Assembly: GCA_037892935.1 (NCBI GenBank)
Contig: JAYXKI010000007.1
Coordinates: 1,488,001 to 1,552,000, forward strand
From: Phlebopus portentosus
Taxonomy: Eukaryota; Basidiomycota; Agaricomycetes; Boletales; Boletinellaceae
Direction of reading: 5' to 3'
DNA: 64,000 nt
Part shown: in pieces, positions 50,702-61,051 of the stretch
How the letters are laid out: the number at the start of each line of letters is the position of its first letter
Numbering within the stretch: the stretch's first letter is position 1
Position numbers and translations under genes: made by a program
The notes under the pieces: model-generated
The model's database searches: none
Told to the model about the DNA's origin: nothing
Seen by the model: the letters and a program-made list of their open reading frames with translations, nothing else

Positions 50702-53356
50702 TTATCTTTCAGCAGTGACCCACAGTCTCTCTCGAGCTTTCCACCAATAAATATCCCAGAAAGTCCCCGTCGGATCGTGGAGCTTCTCCTTATCGCTCTC
50801 TGGCATTTCATTTGGGCGATCAACTGGAAGTACGAGATTCTGGAGAACGATCTTAGTATGAACAGGTCAATAGTATGTACAATTTAGTACCTTACATTAG
50901 GACTTGAGGAGTTAACGAGATCATTTCTATTTCTTCTGCGTTTGCGATTCTTCTCCTTCCCCTCTCGTGTGCGTCTGACCCTGGCGGTGAAAATTCTTCG
51001 GCTTGTCTAGAGGAAGTATTGGCGAATGATTGAAACCTTTCTTGACCGAGATCCACTCACCGAACATTCTCGTCTACCGTACACTGGCGACGCATCCTTC
51101 CTGTACCCCATCCTCCCGTTCGATTCGTCTCCGTCTCTCGAACATAAGAGCGAGGAGCTCAAGTACGCATCATGGGAATACGTTGTTAAATTATAAGACG
51201 TCTTTACTGGCAACGGATTCTCCTCGATCAAAATGGGATCCCCATTAGCCCGCAATCTCCTGATCTCCTTTAAAATTAGTCTTTGCATGAAATCATGCAA
51301 ATGGAACTCGTATCGTTCGCCCCGCCCTGTAGCAACAACATTGTACCAGGGAATCCTAACGTATGAGAACATTGTCTTGAGCATAGCATAAAAAGGTTCA
51401 AATTTTTCGCCAGTTCCGAAGCTGGTTCTATCGGGGAATACAAAACGGACAGTATTCTTGTCACATCTCCGTCCTGCAAAAATCTCGAAAAGTTTGGCCC
51501 TGTCCGCTTCCAGCGTAGGTATCTCCGATGGGTCTACGTGCTCATCAAACGGCCAGAGGCGGCCGAAAAATAGGAGGCAGAGATAGAATACGGACTCCGC
51601 GTCATGGACGGCACCATGTCTGAACGATTGCACTAGCTTATCGTCGTTGTTCAACGTCGGTTCGATTCTCCATCGGAGTTCGGCAAAATTCTCGTAATAC
51701 TTGTCCCATTCGTGCTTTTCCTGACAATCAAAGTATTTGTCCACGCAATCGTTCGGAACTTCTCTTCGTACATTCTCAGAGAATCTGGAGAATGGAGTCA
51801 TGATACTACCGTCGCGAACCGACAGAACATCCTCTGCCATAAACATGGGTGTTCCCTGTCCCGCCCAAGTGAGCAAGATATATTTGCTGTACTCGGTCAC
51901 ATTATTGCTCACCGCCTTAACCATCAGGTCATCCTCCTCGCCAGTATGTACAATCGTAGCGTGGTCAAAATCAGCTAAAGCCACTCGAACTTTCCATCTA
52001 GAAAACATGTGAATCTGGTTCCTTGGAAAGAATAGGTTTTACGAACTTATCCTCGTCAAAAATGTCTGACACAAATCGATAGTTATGTGAAATACAATGT
52101 TCATTGTCCGACACAAATCGTCTATTGGCCACCTTGACGACTCCAGTTTCATGCAGGTCACAATATTCCTTCGGACGTATGAGAATATTGCTCCAGCTGA
52201 CATCTCGGTGAAGAACATTTTTCTCTTGAGTAAGATAACGAAGCACTTGGGGAAGTGTTAGGAACAGAAAAGAGGAAAATTAAGCGTCATGCTTGCCTTC
52301 AAGCAGGTCATACATGGCCTCTAAAAACTCCAGAACTGATTCGCATGCGCAAAGGGGATAGCCGATCGTCTTTAATACGAGAAGGCCACGCACACGAGAA
52401 TCCTTGTCCAGACCGCTGGAATCCACTGCGTTTATTTCCAAAGATGCTTCTGACAGTTCATCGTCGAGACGCACAATTCCGGGTGCATCTCGAAGCTTCT
52501 GGAGTAGTCTGTACTCCTGCCAGCGATCTGCCGTCTTGTACCACGAATACTTGAAGACTCGCACAACATGGTCATCCTCCGTGATACCCAATGCAACGAA
52601 CGGTTTGCGACCATCGCCACGCGAGAGGATTGGAAGCAAGCGAAACCGACGGCCACCTAATATCGCAGAATATAAGCCGATTGTCCGTGTCTTCATCGTG
52701 ATGACGTCCTTCAGCTTCGGGACAGCTGGATGGTGAGGACGCACAGCTTCGTCGTGTATGAGTTTCACATAAGCGCACAGCTTCTGGATTGCAGACGGAT
52801 GATTCCAAGGAACTTTGGACCAGGTCCTTCGATATTCTAGGCCAACAGAAACGATCGTGAAGTCCTTTTCGCAAACCACAAGTCCATGCTGTTCATAAGA
52901 TGCAGGTCTGTAGGAAGACAAGGAAAGCAGATAACTCATGCATTGATCTACGTCGTTAGAGCTTCCTTCTGCGACTATTACACTGACTAAAAGATGTAAT
53001 GGTGGGAGGGGGATGCCGATGTTGGAGTTTGCGTTGACGTGGTCACCAATGGCCAACTGCTCTGCTATAGCACGGGGAGCGAAGAACGCAACGATAGGCG
53101 GCGAGTAATCAAGAGCGCGTGGACCGAGACGGAATCTAGAAGAAGTATCCTTAGAAAAGACAAGCACCTCATCATCTTCCTTTGAGCTGACGATCAAACT
53201 GGCCAGCGTCAACACAAAAGAAACAGTGTCGCTTCGCCTGGACGTAATTCTGGGAATCTGCACCTTCAGTCGCTTAGAAAGTGACACTTTGAGCGGATCA
53301 TCGTGGTCTTCTGGCTCTCGCGATAAGTAAATGCCATTCATCGAGAGGTTTCGCAT
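50702..53356 (-). CDS. family A fungal-type protein kinase
   Basis: Six exons in phase: 53356-52297, 52245-52047, 51997-51913, 51855-51061, 51006-50896, 50839-50702; 795 residues. Exon lengths 199, 85 and 138 equal those of the gene at 6830-9416. Intron 1 (51 nt) begins with GC (AG|GCAAGC). Features: VFKYSWYKTADRW, catalytic loop HRDVSWSN (H366-N373), ADFD (D429), GTPMFMAEDVL, FHLHDFMQRLILKEIRRLR, a highly basic exon-5 linker (RKRRRNRN), and the terminal LVLPVDRPNEMP and FWDIYWWKARERLW. The start at 53356 gives MRNLSMNGIYLSREPEDH; the corresponding ATG is lost in the sister gene. Two CACGTG boxes lie 60-77 bp upstream. Confidence 0.87.
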
Positions 53357-53415
53357 CTCAACTTGAACGAGGACAGTGGCTGATGGGAGTCTCCAAGGTC
53401 CAAGGGCGGGATATA

Positions 53416-53433
53416 CACGTGACGGATCACGTG
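53416..53433 (-). promoter_or_regulatory. paired CACGTG E-boxes
   Basis: Two CACGTG palindromes at 53416-53421 and 53428-53433, spaced 12 bp start to start, 60 bp upstream of the family A kinase start at 53356. Confidence 0.55.
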
Positions 53434-53581
53434 ATAATAAGGTCAATATATGTTCGTTTATCAGGTAGTATTAGTAAACGTTCGTCTTGACGTTTCAGTA
53501 ATCATGCAACAAAAAAATAAGTCCATCCGACTATTACACCGCACTTATACGCTGATATGAATGGACCTCCGAGTCTCTCCA

Positions 53582-56339
53582 TCAATCCTTATTAGGCTCG
53601 GATGGTCTGTATAACTTATCGGCGACGAGCCAGGCTTTTTCGCGTCTCTTTATCCAGTAAACATCCCAGAAGTGATTGGGAAACAGCCTTTTTGTCAGAT
53701 TTTGTATCTCTTTTGGTATACAGTAACTTAAGTCCGTCATGGAGGACCTTCATCAATTGAACGATGCTGCATTACAAAACCTTGTCGACCAAGTCCAGCT
53801 CGTACGTGAAGTCTACCTATTTATGACGTATCGAGCTCAAAAACTATTTTATTAGGCGATAGATCACTCTACATCTTGCAATGCTCGCCACTTTAACCGC
53901 TTGACTGGAGATGGAGATAAGACACTGTTAGGCTTGCAAGTAAGTTCTGAAGTACGCACTTCATGAGTTGCTCTTGCGCGCGGCTTCTTGTTCTGCAAAA
54001 TGAAGGTAAGCTGTTGTAGTATTCAGTGGCAAATTAGGACCTACATCGTTAATCGTAAACATTTCAGAGCATTTGGTGGTGTAAAGATTTCCGAATGTTT
54101 GGTTCGCCGTTCTCGCTCCAATGGGGTGCAACTCTATGTAAATAGGATCCCCGTCTGCTCTCAGTCTTCTTATCTTCTTTAAAATTAACCTTTGCATGAA
54201 ATCATGCAAATGGAACTCGTATCGTTCGCCCCGACCCGTAGCAGCAACATTGTACCAAGGGACCCTGACATACCAGGACATTGTCTTGAGCATACCATAG
54301 AACGGTTCGAATCTCTCGCCAGTTCCGAAGCTGGTTCTATCGAGAAGGCCGAAACGAACAGTACTATTGCCACATCTCCGTCCCGCAAAAATCTCAAACA
54401 GTTTGCCCCTGTTAACTTCCAACGTAGGTATCTCCGATGGGTCTACGTGTTCATCAAGCGGCCACAAGCGGTTGAAAAAAAGCAGACAGAGATAGAATAC
54501 GGACTCCGCGTCATGGACGGCACCATGTCTGAACGATTGCACTAGCTTGTCGTCATTGCTCAGTTACGGCTCGATTCTCCATCGAAGTCCGGCAAAGTTC
54601 TCGTAAAACTTGTCCCATTCATGCTTTTCCTGACAATCAGAGTATTTGTCGACGCAATCGTTAGGAACTTCTCTTCGTACATTCTCAGACAATCTGGAGA
54701 ATGGGTTCATGGTAGTGCCATCGCGAACCGACAGAACGTCTTTTGCCATAAACATAGGCGTTCCCTGTACAAAGTTTGTAAATTCATAGTGTCATTTATG
54801 ATGAAGTACTTACTGTCGCATTCTTGAGTTCATCTGTGCCGTCCTTTTCGAGATCTACTGCATGGTCAAAATCTGCGAGTGCAACTCGTACTTTCCACCT
54901 ATCCTTTGGTAAGAATCCATTCCCTAGACTGATGTGATGACTCACTCATTCTCGTTGAAGATATCAGATATGAAGCGGTAGCCATGGGGGATATTCTCCC
55001 TAGAGTCCTGATCTTTCTTCGCGTTTGCAATCGTTGCTCTCACGTCAACAACGTCAAGGTATTCCTTCGGGCGGATCAGAACGTTGCTCCAACTGATGTC
55101 CCGATGCAAGATATTCCTTTCTTGCGTGGCGAAACGAAGCACTAGAAATATTATCAGCACATCAAATGGAAGTTCTTCGAGATACTCGCCTTCGAGAAGA
55201 TCATACATTGCTTCCAAGAACTCCTGCACTGACTCGCAGGCACATAAAGGAAATCCAACTGTCCCCAGGACAAGAAGGGTCCGTGCTCGAATACTTTCCT
55301 CATCCAGATCGATACCTGGAATATCGATCCTATTGTCCTCAAGCACGTGGTGTGAAAGATCAGTGTCTATGCGTACAACTCCCGGCGAATCCTTGAGCTT
55401 TTCAAGCAGCGTCCGTTCTCTATCAAGCTGAGTCTTCCCATACCATGCGTATTCGAAGACACGAATATTTCCGCCGTTCATGGATATTCCCAGGGCGACA
55501 AATGGCTTTCGACCGTTGCCTCTTCCACAAAAAGTTGGAAGGAGACAATATTCAGAGCCGCCAACCTCTGCCTTAAACACACCAACTGGTTTACTCTCAG
55601 ACTCAATAACCTCGTACAGCCTGGGAATGGATTGCAGTGGTTCCCTTCTAGCCTCTTGGACGACGATGTTAACGCAGGAATAAAGCTTCTCGATCCAATC
55701 CTCGTCTGTCCATTGAACCGCTGGCCACAGGAATTGATGATCCAAACCAAGCGTGACAAGCTTGAAGTGATGTTTATCAGCGATGAGGGCATGCCGAAGA
55801 TACGAAGCGGGATGGTGGCGGGAGTCAGAGAAAAGGTAGCGTAGGGTCTGGTTATTGACCTCTTTAACAACAGCTTTGACTTTGTCTTCGAGAAAACCGT
55901 CGAGCTCGAATGCGGAAGGTACTTTTGGAAAAGATCTTGTTGCACTCGGCGCTGCCCTGCGGGTCACGGTAAAGGCAACGAGATCCGGTAGTTCGATCTC
56001 ATTGCTATCCGGCATCGCCCTGATGCGAGACTTAGAATTTGGTCTGAAGACAAGGCATGTGTTATGATTACCATTGTCTGCAATTGTCATGCAGACGTGG
56101 GTCAAAGCGCTCGCCAATGACGCGTACATGTCATTTTCCTTGTCCGGCGACCTCATAGTTTGAATACTATCTGAGATCAGCTTTCTCCTTCTCTTCGTGA
56201 TGTTCTCATTGAAGGGAGGCAGTGCCTTGAGTTCCTCGTCCTTTCCTTTATGTTTAGCGAAGAAGGCGTCGTATTCGGCTTTGTAGTTGTAGTTGCACGC
56301 CTGCGAGTTTTTGCCCGCATTAAATATTGAAGACGACAT
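53582..56339 (-). pseudogene. family A kinase interrupted by one nonsense codon
   Basis: Counterpart of the pseudogene at 3562-6134. Exons: 56339-55190, 55141-54946, 54898-54814, 54774 downward, with terminal-exon sequence running to a stop at 53582-53584. Intron 1 (48 nt) has a GC donor (AG|GCGAGT) and is open in frame. Motifs: RKPFVALGISMNG, VFEYAWYGKTQLD (E where others have K just before YAWY), ILHRDISWSN, ALADFDHAV, GTPMFMAKDVL. In exon 4 the triplet after RWRIEP is TAA (54564-54566) where the neighbour has ACG; the frame beyond stays open (SFRHGAVHDAES, WYNVAATGRGERYEF). The terminal exon reads FWDVYWIKRREKAW. The predicted product is cut in the C-lobe. The loss of the FKY lysine suggests an inactive kinase even before the stop. 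Confidence 0.75.
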
Positions 56340-56649
56340 GAGTTATTGAGCTTTCACGCGGATTGTGTGTGATCCAAGCTGGAAATAGTTGAGACTGATG
56401 ATGGAACAGAGAGGATGATAGTTGTTGCGGTCAAAGTAAGCGTTCGTGGCACGGTTCAACGTGCTTCACTCTTATATTCTGTCTTCCAAGCCACCAATCA
56501 AGAACGGTCCCGAAGGTTGTTGTTATGTCAGGTATGTTTACATACTTGAATTACGGGAAAGACTCACTTTCTACCTGTACTACTATTACAGTGTGGTTAT
56601 TACTATTTCAAACCAGAGGCAATAAGTCCAAAGTATTGTCCAGCAGCCT
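56340..56649. other. promoter region of the minus-strand family A locus
   Basis: The minus strand carries CGGGACCGTTCTTG (near 56501-56514), the core of the element found before the loci at 3562 and 9965. No gene. Confidence 0.4.
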
Positions 56650-57080
56650 GGCTTCAGAATTCAAACACAGATACTGTAGGTATATTGCATCTAAGTGCCA
56701 GTTTGTTGGCCACAGCGATCCAATTTCACGTAGCGCACGGGGCCGCGCGAGCTCTTGGTAAACGGATAGAAGAGGAAGATGTAATAACATTAATTACGCT
56801 GATAATCCAGAAGTGCAAAAAATTGGACCAGAACGGTGCCGTGGACGAAGCAAATACGGTACAAAGAACAAAGCACACCCCGACTCAGAGGCCGCAGCGC
56901 GGTCGGTATCAGATTAGCCAATTTCAATTCTGCTTTGGGTGATGGAATTGGAAGAACATACTGTACAGTCTGAGATGACGGCTAGAGAGTGGCAAAGGAA
57001 CCAGGAGAAGTGTGCGATTGGCGCCAAAAAGAGTTCGAGAGTGCGCCAGGCTCGAAGCGATCGAACGTCAGCTAACATGA
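56650..57080 (+). pseudogene. C-terminal relic of a family B kinase
   Basis: Reads LLATAIQFHVAHGAARALGK in one frame (compare LLAAAIQFHVAHGAERARGK in the locus at 29801), then decays. At about 56995-57030, in another frame, RRSVRLAPK matches the tail motif of family B. All upstream kinase exons are missing. Confidence 0.75.
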
Positions 57081-57661
57081 CGTAGCAAGGGTCGTCAGTT
57101 CCTTGCTTTGCAGTAGTTTTAACTGCAAAGTTATGCAAGGCGTAACGAGGAACTTCACCCCTCCGCCTCGTGAACCCTTATACTTGTTCATCGTACCTTG
57201 ATTTGTTGTACTATACTCAATTTTTGATTGTTCATTAGATCTGACAAAGAAAGCGCTTGTGGTGCAAAAAAACCATAGCCAGATCGACTTAGATATATGT
57301 ACCGAGTCTCTTCATCCAAAGCTAGACTTCATGTGTGAATACATCTCCTTCCTGAAGAGCTGTCCAAACTTGGTTCAGCTCGGTTGATCGCCAAAGGTGT
57401 ACTTTTTCTGTCCAAATTATAACTAATGCGAGATTTCCTCCAACGTCATTCATAATTGATCGGTGTTAATAATGGCCAAATTCAAAATCCAGGGAATCGA
57501 AGCGGAGTAGAAATGGTTATTGTCTCATACCATACGATTAAAGCAATTACAGGCCACCCTGGAGAAAAGCTTAGTGAAACTATAGTGCAAGTGACTGTCA
57601 TAGAGTTGGACGCGCGTGCGTACATAGAGCTCCCTTCCTAACGGCTTCATCACGTTCCTTG
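57081..57661. other. intergenic
   Basis: About 580 bp without a recognised gene or repeat. Confidence 0.45.
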
Positions 57662-60600
57662 TCATGCTGACTGCTTCGTACATTTTGAGTTCATTCTCGC
57701 GGCCAATCGGGAACTTCTCCGCTTTCCTCGATAAACCGAAGAACAACTCTGAGTCTCCAATCGACGGGATCTTAGGTTATATAGCCTGCGAGGGCCGGGA
57801 TCCAAGGCAGAATCGGAATGGGCAGACCTTACGCTAGAGATTTCGCGAGCGCATCTATCTCCTTGTCGGCCGTGGGCTGTTGCGCTGATCGCTTCGTCAT
57901 GCCACCCTTCGGAATCAAGCCGCCTTCGTTTACTGTCACGTCGTTCAAAGCCGTGCAGCTCGTCGCTGCCGTATTCGCTGACATATTCGAAAATCTCGTT
58001 CTCTACCCGATCGGTCCCAGTATTGAACAAGCCAAGGTTTACACGGAACGTCTTGGCTGCAGCTCGGAGAGAAGTATCCGTGCTATGGCAAGCTCCATCC
58101 ACCGCCGCGAGATAATCTCCCATATCATTTTCGACCCGATCATTGTTTGTGCCTTCTGTCGTAGAAAGACCGAGACAAACATTTCTAAAGACATCACGGA
58201 AATTGTCCATGGTCCAGAGATGTGCTACGCCTTTTTGCTTTAGTATTTCGTGATCCGTCTCCAAATACTGATAGGCAGCTCTGAACCACATTCGGACATA
58301 CGGATTATCAAATCTAAATTTTTCGAGAAATTTTGATCCCGAACAAATCTGTTCGAGTTCTTTTCTGCTCCCACCAGCGAGCTGTCCACGATTACCTACG
58401 GAGACTTCGTCGAAAAAATCGTAAATCCAATGGCCCAATTGGGACTTGGAGTTGTGGGGTAACCAACGGACGCATGCATACATCATAACATACAGCAGGG
58501 ATTCCATGTCGTCCTCTTTCGTGTGTCGAAACCCGTCGCTCCCATTCAGTGCCCTCCTTGACATAAATGGCCAAGTACCCTAGGTCACATCAATATTGCA
58601 GGAGACATAAGAAACAGAGAGACCATACTCACTATCTGGGCGTCGTCTATAGCCTTTCCGTACTCGTCTACCAAGACCGAAAACTCCCAGTCAATCAACA
58701 GCCCTCGCCGCGGCTGCGAAGTTTCGAAGCGATAAAGGATAATGTTATCTAAGCTAACGTCACGATGCAACCTCTTGCAGTGAGTGCGCGCGGAATTAAT
58801 AGCTGAAAGTTCAATTAATGATAAATGATACTTTTCTGTGATCTCAGGACAATACCTCTGAGAGCATCATGAGTGGCTCCAAACAGTTCTCGTGAACCTC
58901 TGAACGTTCTTAATGGGTATCCAGCCTGCTTAAGGACGACCCGATAATGGGTATGTCTAAATACGCGAAGGCGCAAAGACTCTCGTAAGCACTTGCAGAC
59001 CCAGGGAGCATCAATATAGTCATGTGTTCTGGTGCATTGCCTCGCAAGCGTATACTCGTCAAGCGCGATTTGAGAGGCGAATGGTCCATCTCGAAAATCG
59101 ATGTTCTTCCCCTGGACAATGATCAGAAGAGACCTCAGGACAGGGATACCTTGTAACATACCCCATCACGTTGATCCATAGATTGGAAGGTCGGTACATC
59201 GCCGGAACATTCCAGGTTGCATACGAACTCGACTTTTCCGTCATCCAGTTCTTCATATATGGCTCCTTCTTGCGCCATATCGTTATCATCAATACGCCAA
59301 GAATCCTTCAAGAAGCACACTATGCCTTTGTTAGGCGCTATCACCTCGACGGCCCAATAAGCACGGGTAGAACGACCAACCACAGATTTCGGGTATGCCA
59401 AGGGGACGGAGACGAGAAATACGCGTGGCGCGGACCGCACTCGATTATCATGTACTTGCATTCTTGTTACTCTCCCTCGTTCGTAGTGTTGTTTTAGTCC
59501 CTCCTCCAACTCCTTTGTACCCTTCTCGTCAATGCCCAGCTGAAACGCGATATGTTTCTTCACATGCTTCACAAATAAGTCCTCTTCGGCTTTCGAAGCA
59601 ATCGTGACAGTTGGATCAAAACCGCGCTGCACTGGATTAGCATGATGGAAACGCCAGAGAAACTTGCACAACAATTCTGGATGTTCTTTGTAGTCGAATG
59701 CCCTGGTGACAATCCCTCCCGCACGATCCCAGCGAAAGAAGCGGGCTCGAGTACCAATGACCAGTATTGAGAAGTAAAAGGCGCGATGTTGGCGCGAGCA
59801 TGCATCGGCAGCGTGATGCACACTTTGCCCAAGGTTGCGCTTCTCTTGTTTCCCGGCATCGAAATCACTTTGCTTTACATATTCGCGATTCTCAAAGCAG
59901 AAGAAGCCCTCGTGATATGAGCCACTTTCGCATTGCTTGTGGACGTGGTGGTCGCAGAATGGATCATGGTCCTTCCTAACCACCACAAATATCTCCGCAA
60001 GTCCTAAGTCCATTTCGTATCTCGTTCGGACGTCTTCCTGGATGAAATTGCCGTCATTTTCCTTCGTAACGGAGCGAATATCGTTACTTGCGTAACCGCA
60101 TAAAGCGGGACCGGGAACTCTGCGACGAGCACATGCACGCCTATCGGCTGTATTACAAAAGGTCACACTTGGGCATCGTTTATCATTATTGATGGCCTCA
60201 GCCTATGGGGCTTTAAGCATTAACTCTCGAATTAAAGCAAATCAACAACATACCAGAGGAATGTATATGTCCCTTTCACCCCTTGGATTTGAAGGCACTC
60301 CACGAAACGCTGCAGAAGATCTGGGCATTGGTGACGCGTCCGGCGCAGGAGGTAAAAAATCCTCGAGAAATGCCTTCACGGGCATAGGACCGAGAATTAC
60401 TTTCCTTCCGTCGCGTGCATGATGATATGGGTCGGGGTTGTTCCGAAGCAACGCTTCTAGACTTCCATTCTCGATCCGAGGCAAGGGAAGATCCTTGGGA
60501 ACAGCAGTTCTTCGTCTTGGAGTTCTGGATTTTGATGCGAGCACGCGGTTAGTATGTACACTTGAAGGTAGAAGTCCGGATCCCTTGTCAAGAGTAGATG

Positions 60601-60745
60601 CGCTGTGATGGCCACGACAGGTAGGAAAGCTATCTGTTCTGATGTCTGCAGGAGATGTTGGATCACCTGGCTTGAGAAAGCAAGGAGAGAACGAGAGCAA
60701 ACGGTTACACGACAAGATTTCTTTATCATCAGGAGGGAAAAGCAT
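57662..60745 (-). CDS. family B FunK1 fungal-type protein kinase
   Basis: Five exons in phase: 60745-60254, 60202-59162, 59111-58856, 58802-58633, 58579-57662; 958 residues. Features: LGPMPVKAFLEDFLPP, RQHRAFYFSILVIGTRARFFRWDRAGG, FLKDSWR, QEGAIYEEL, catalytic loop HRDVSLDN (H609-N616), IDWEFS (D634), GTWPFMSRRAL, EDDMESLLYVMMYA, and a tail with SDSAL, YNLRSRRLE and RRSSRLAARM. The tail is most like that of the locus at 29801, so these two form a subgroup. No breaks. A CACGTG lies 106 bp upstream. Confidence 0.86.
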
Positions 60746-60850
60746 CTCGTGTATGTGATTGCTTGGTCCTGGGACTTTAGCCAGGAAGACGACAGTATGG
60801 CAGTGGTTGTGTACGCGACCACTATTTCAATTCATACCATAGAGAACGGT

Positions 60851-60856
60851 CACGTG
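60851..60856 (-). promoter_or_regulatory. CACGTG E-box upstream of family B gene
   Basis: CACGTG in ggtcacgtgaat, about 106 bp upstream of the ATG at 60745. Confidence 0.5.
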
Positions 60857-61051
60857 AATTGTTTACTTTATTCATTAGTAATACAGCATCATTTCACAGG
60901 AAATAAATGCATTTCATTTCAATAGAATTTTAATCGGATTAATCCCTGAACCAGCTTCACTAATGATGAACTCGAAAGGGCCAGACTGGGCGTTATGTGC
61001 AATGTGCTTGATCATAGGCAATCCGCTTGAGTAAGTATGCTACTCGGTGAG

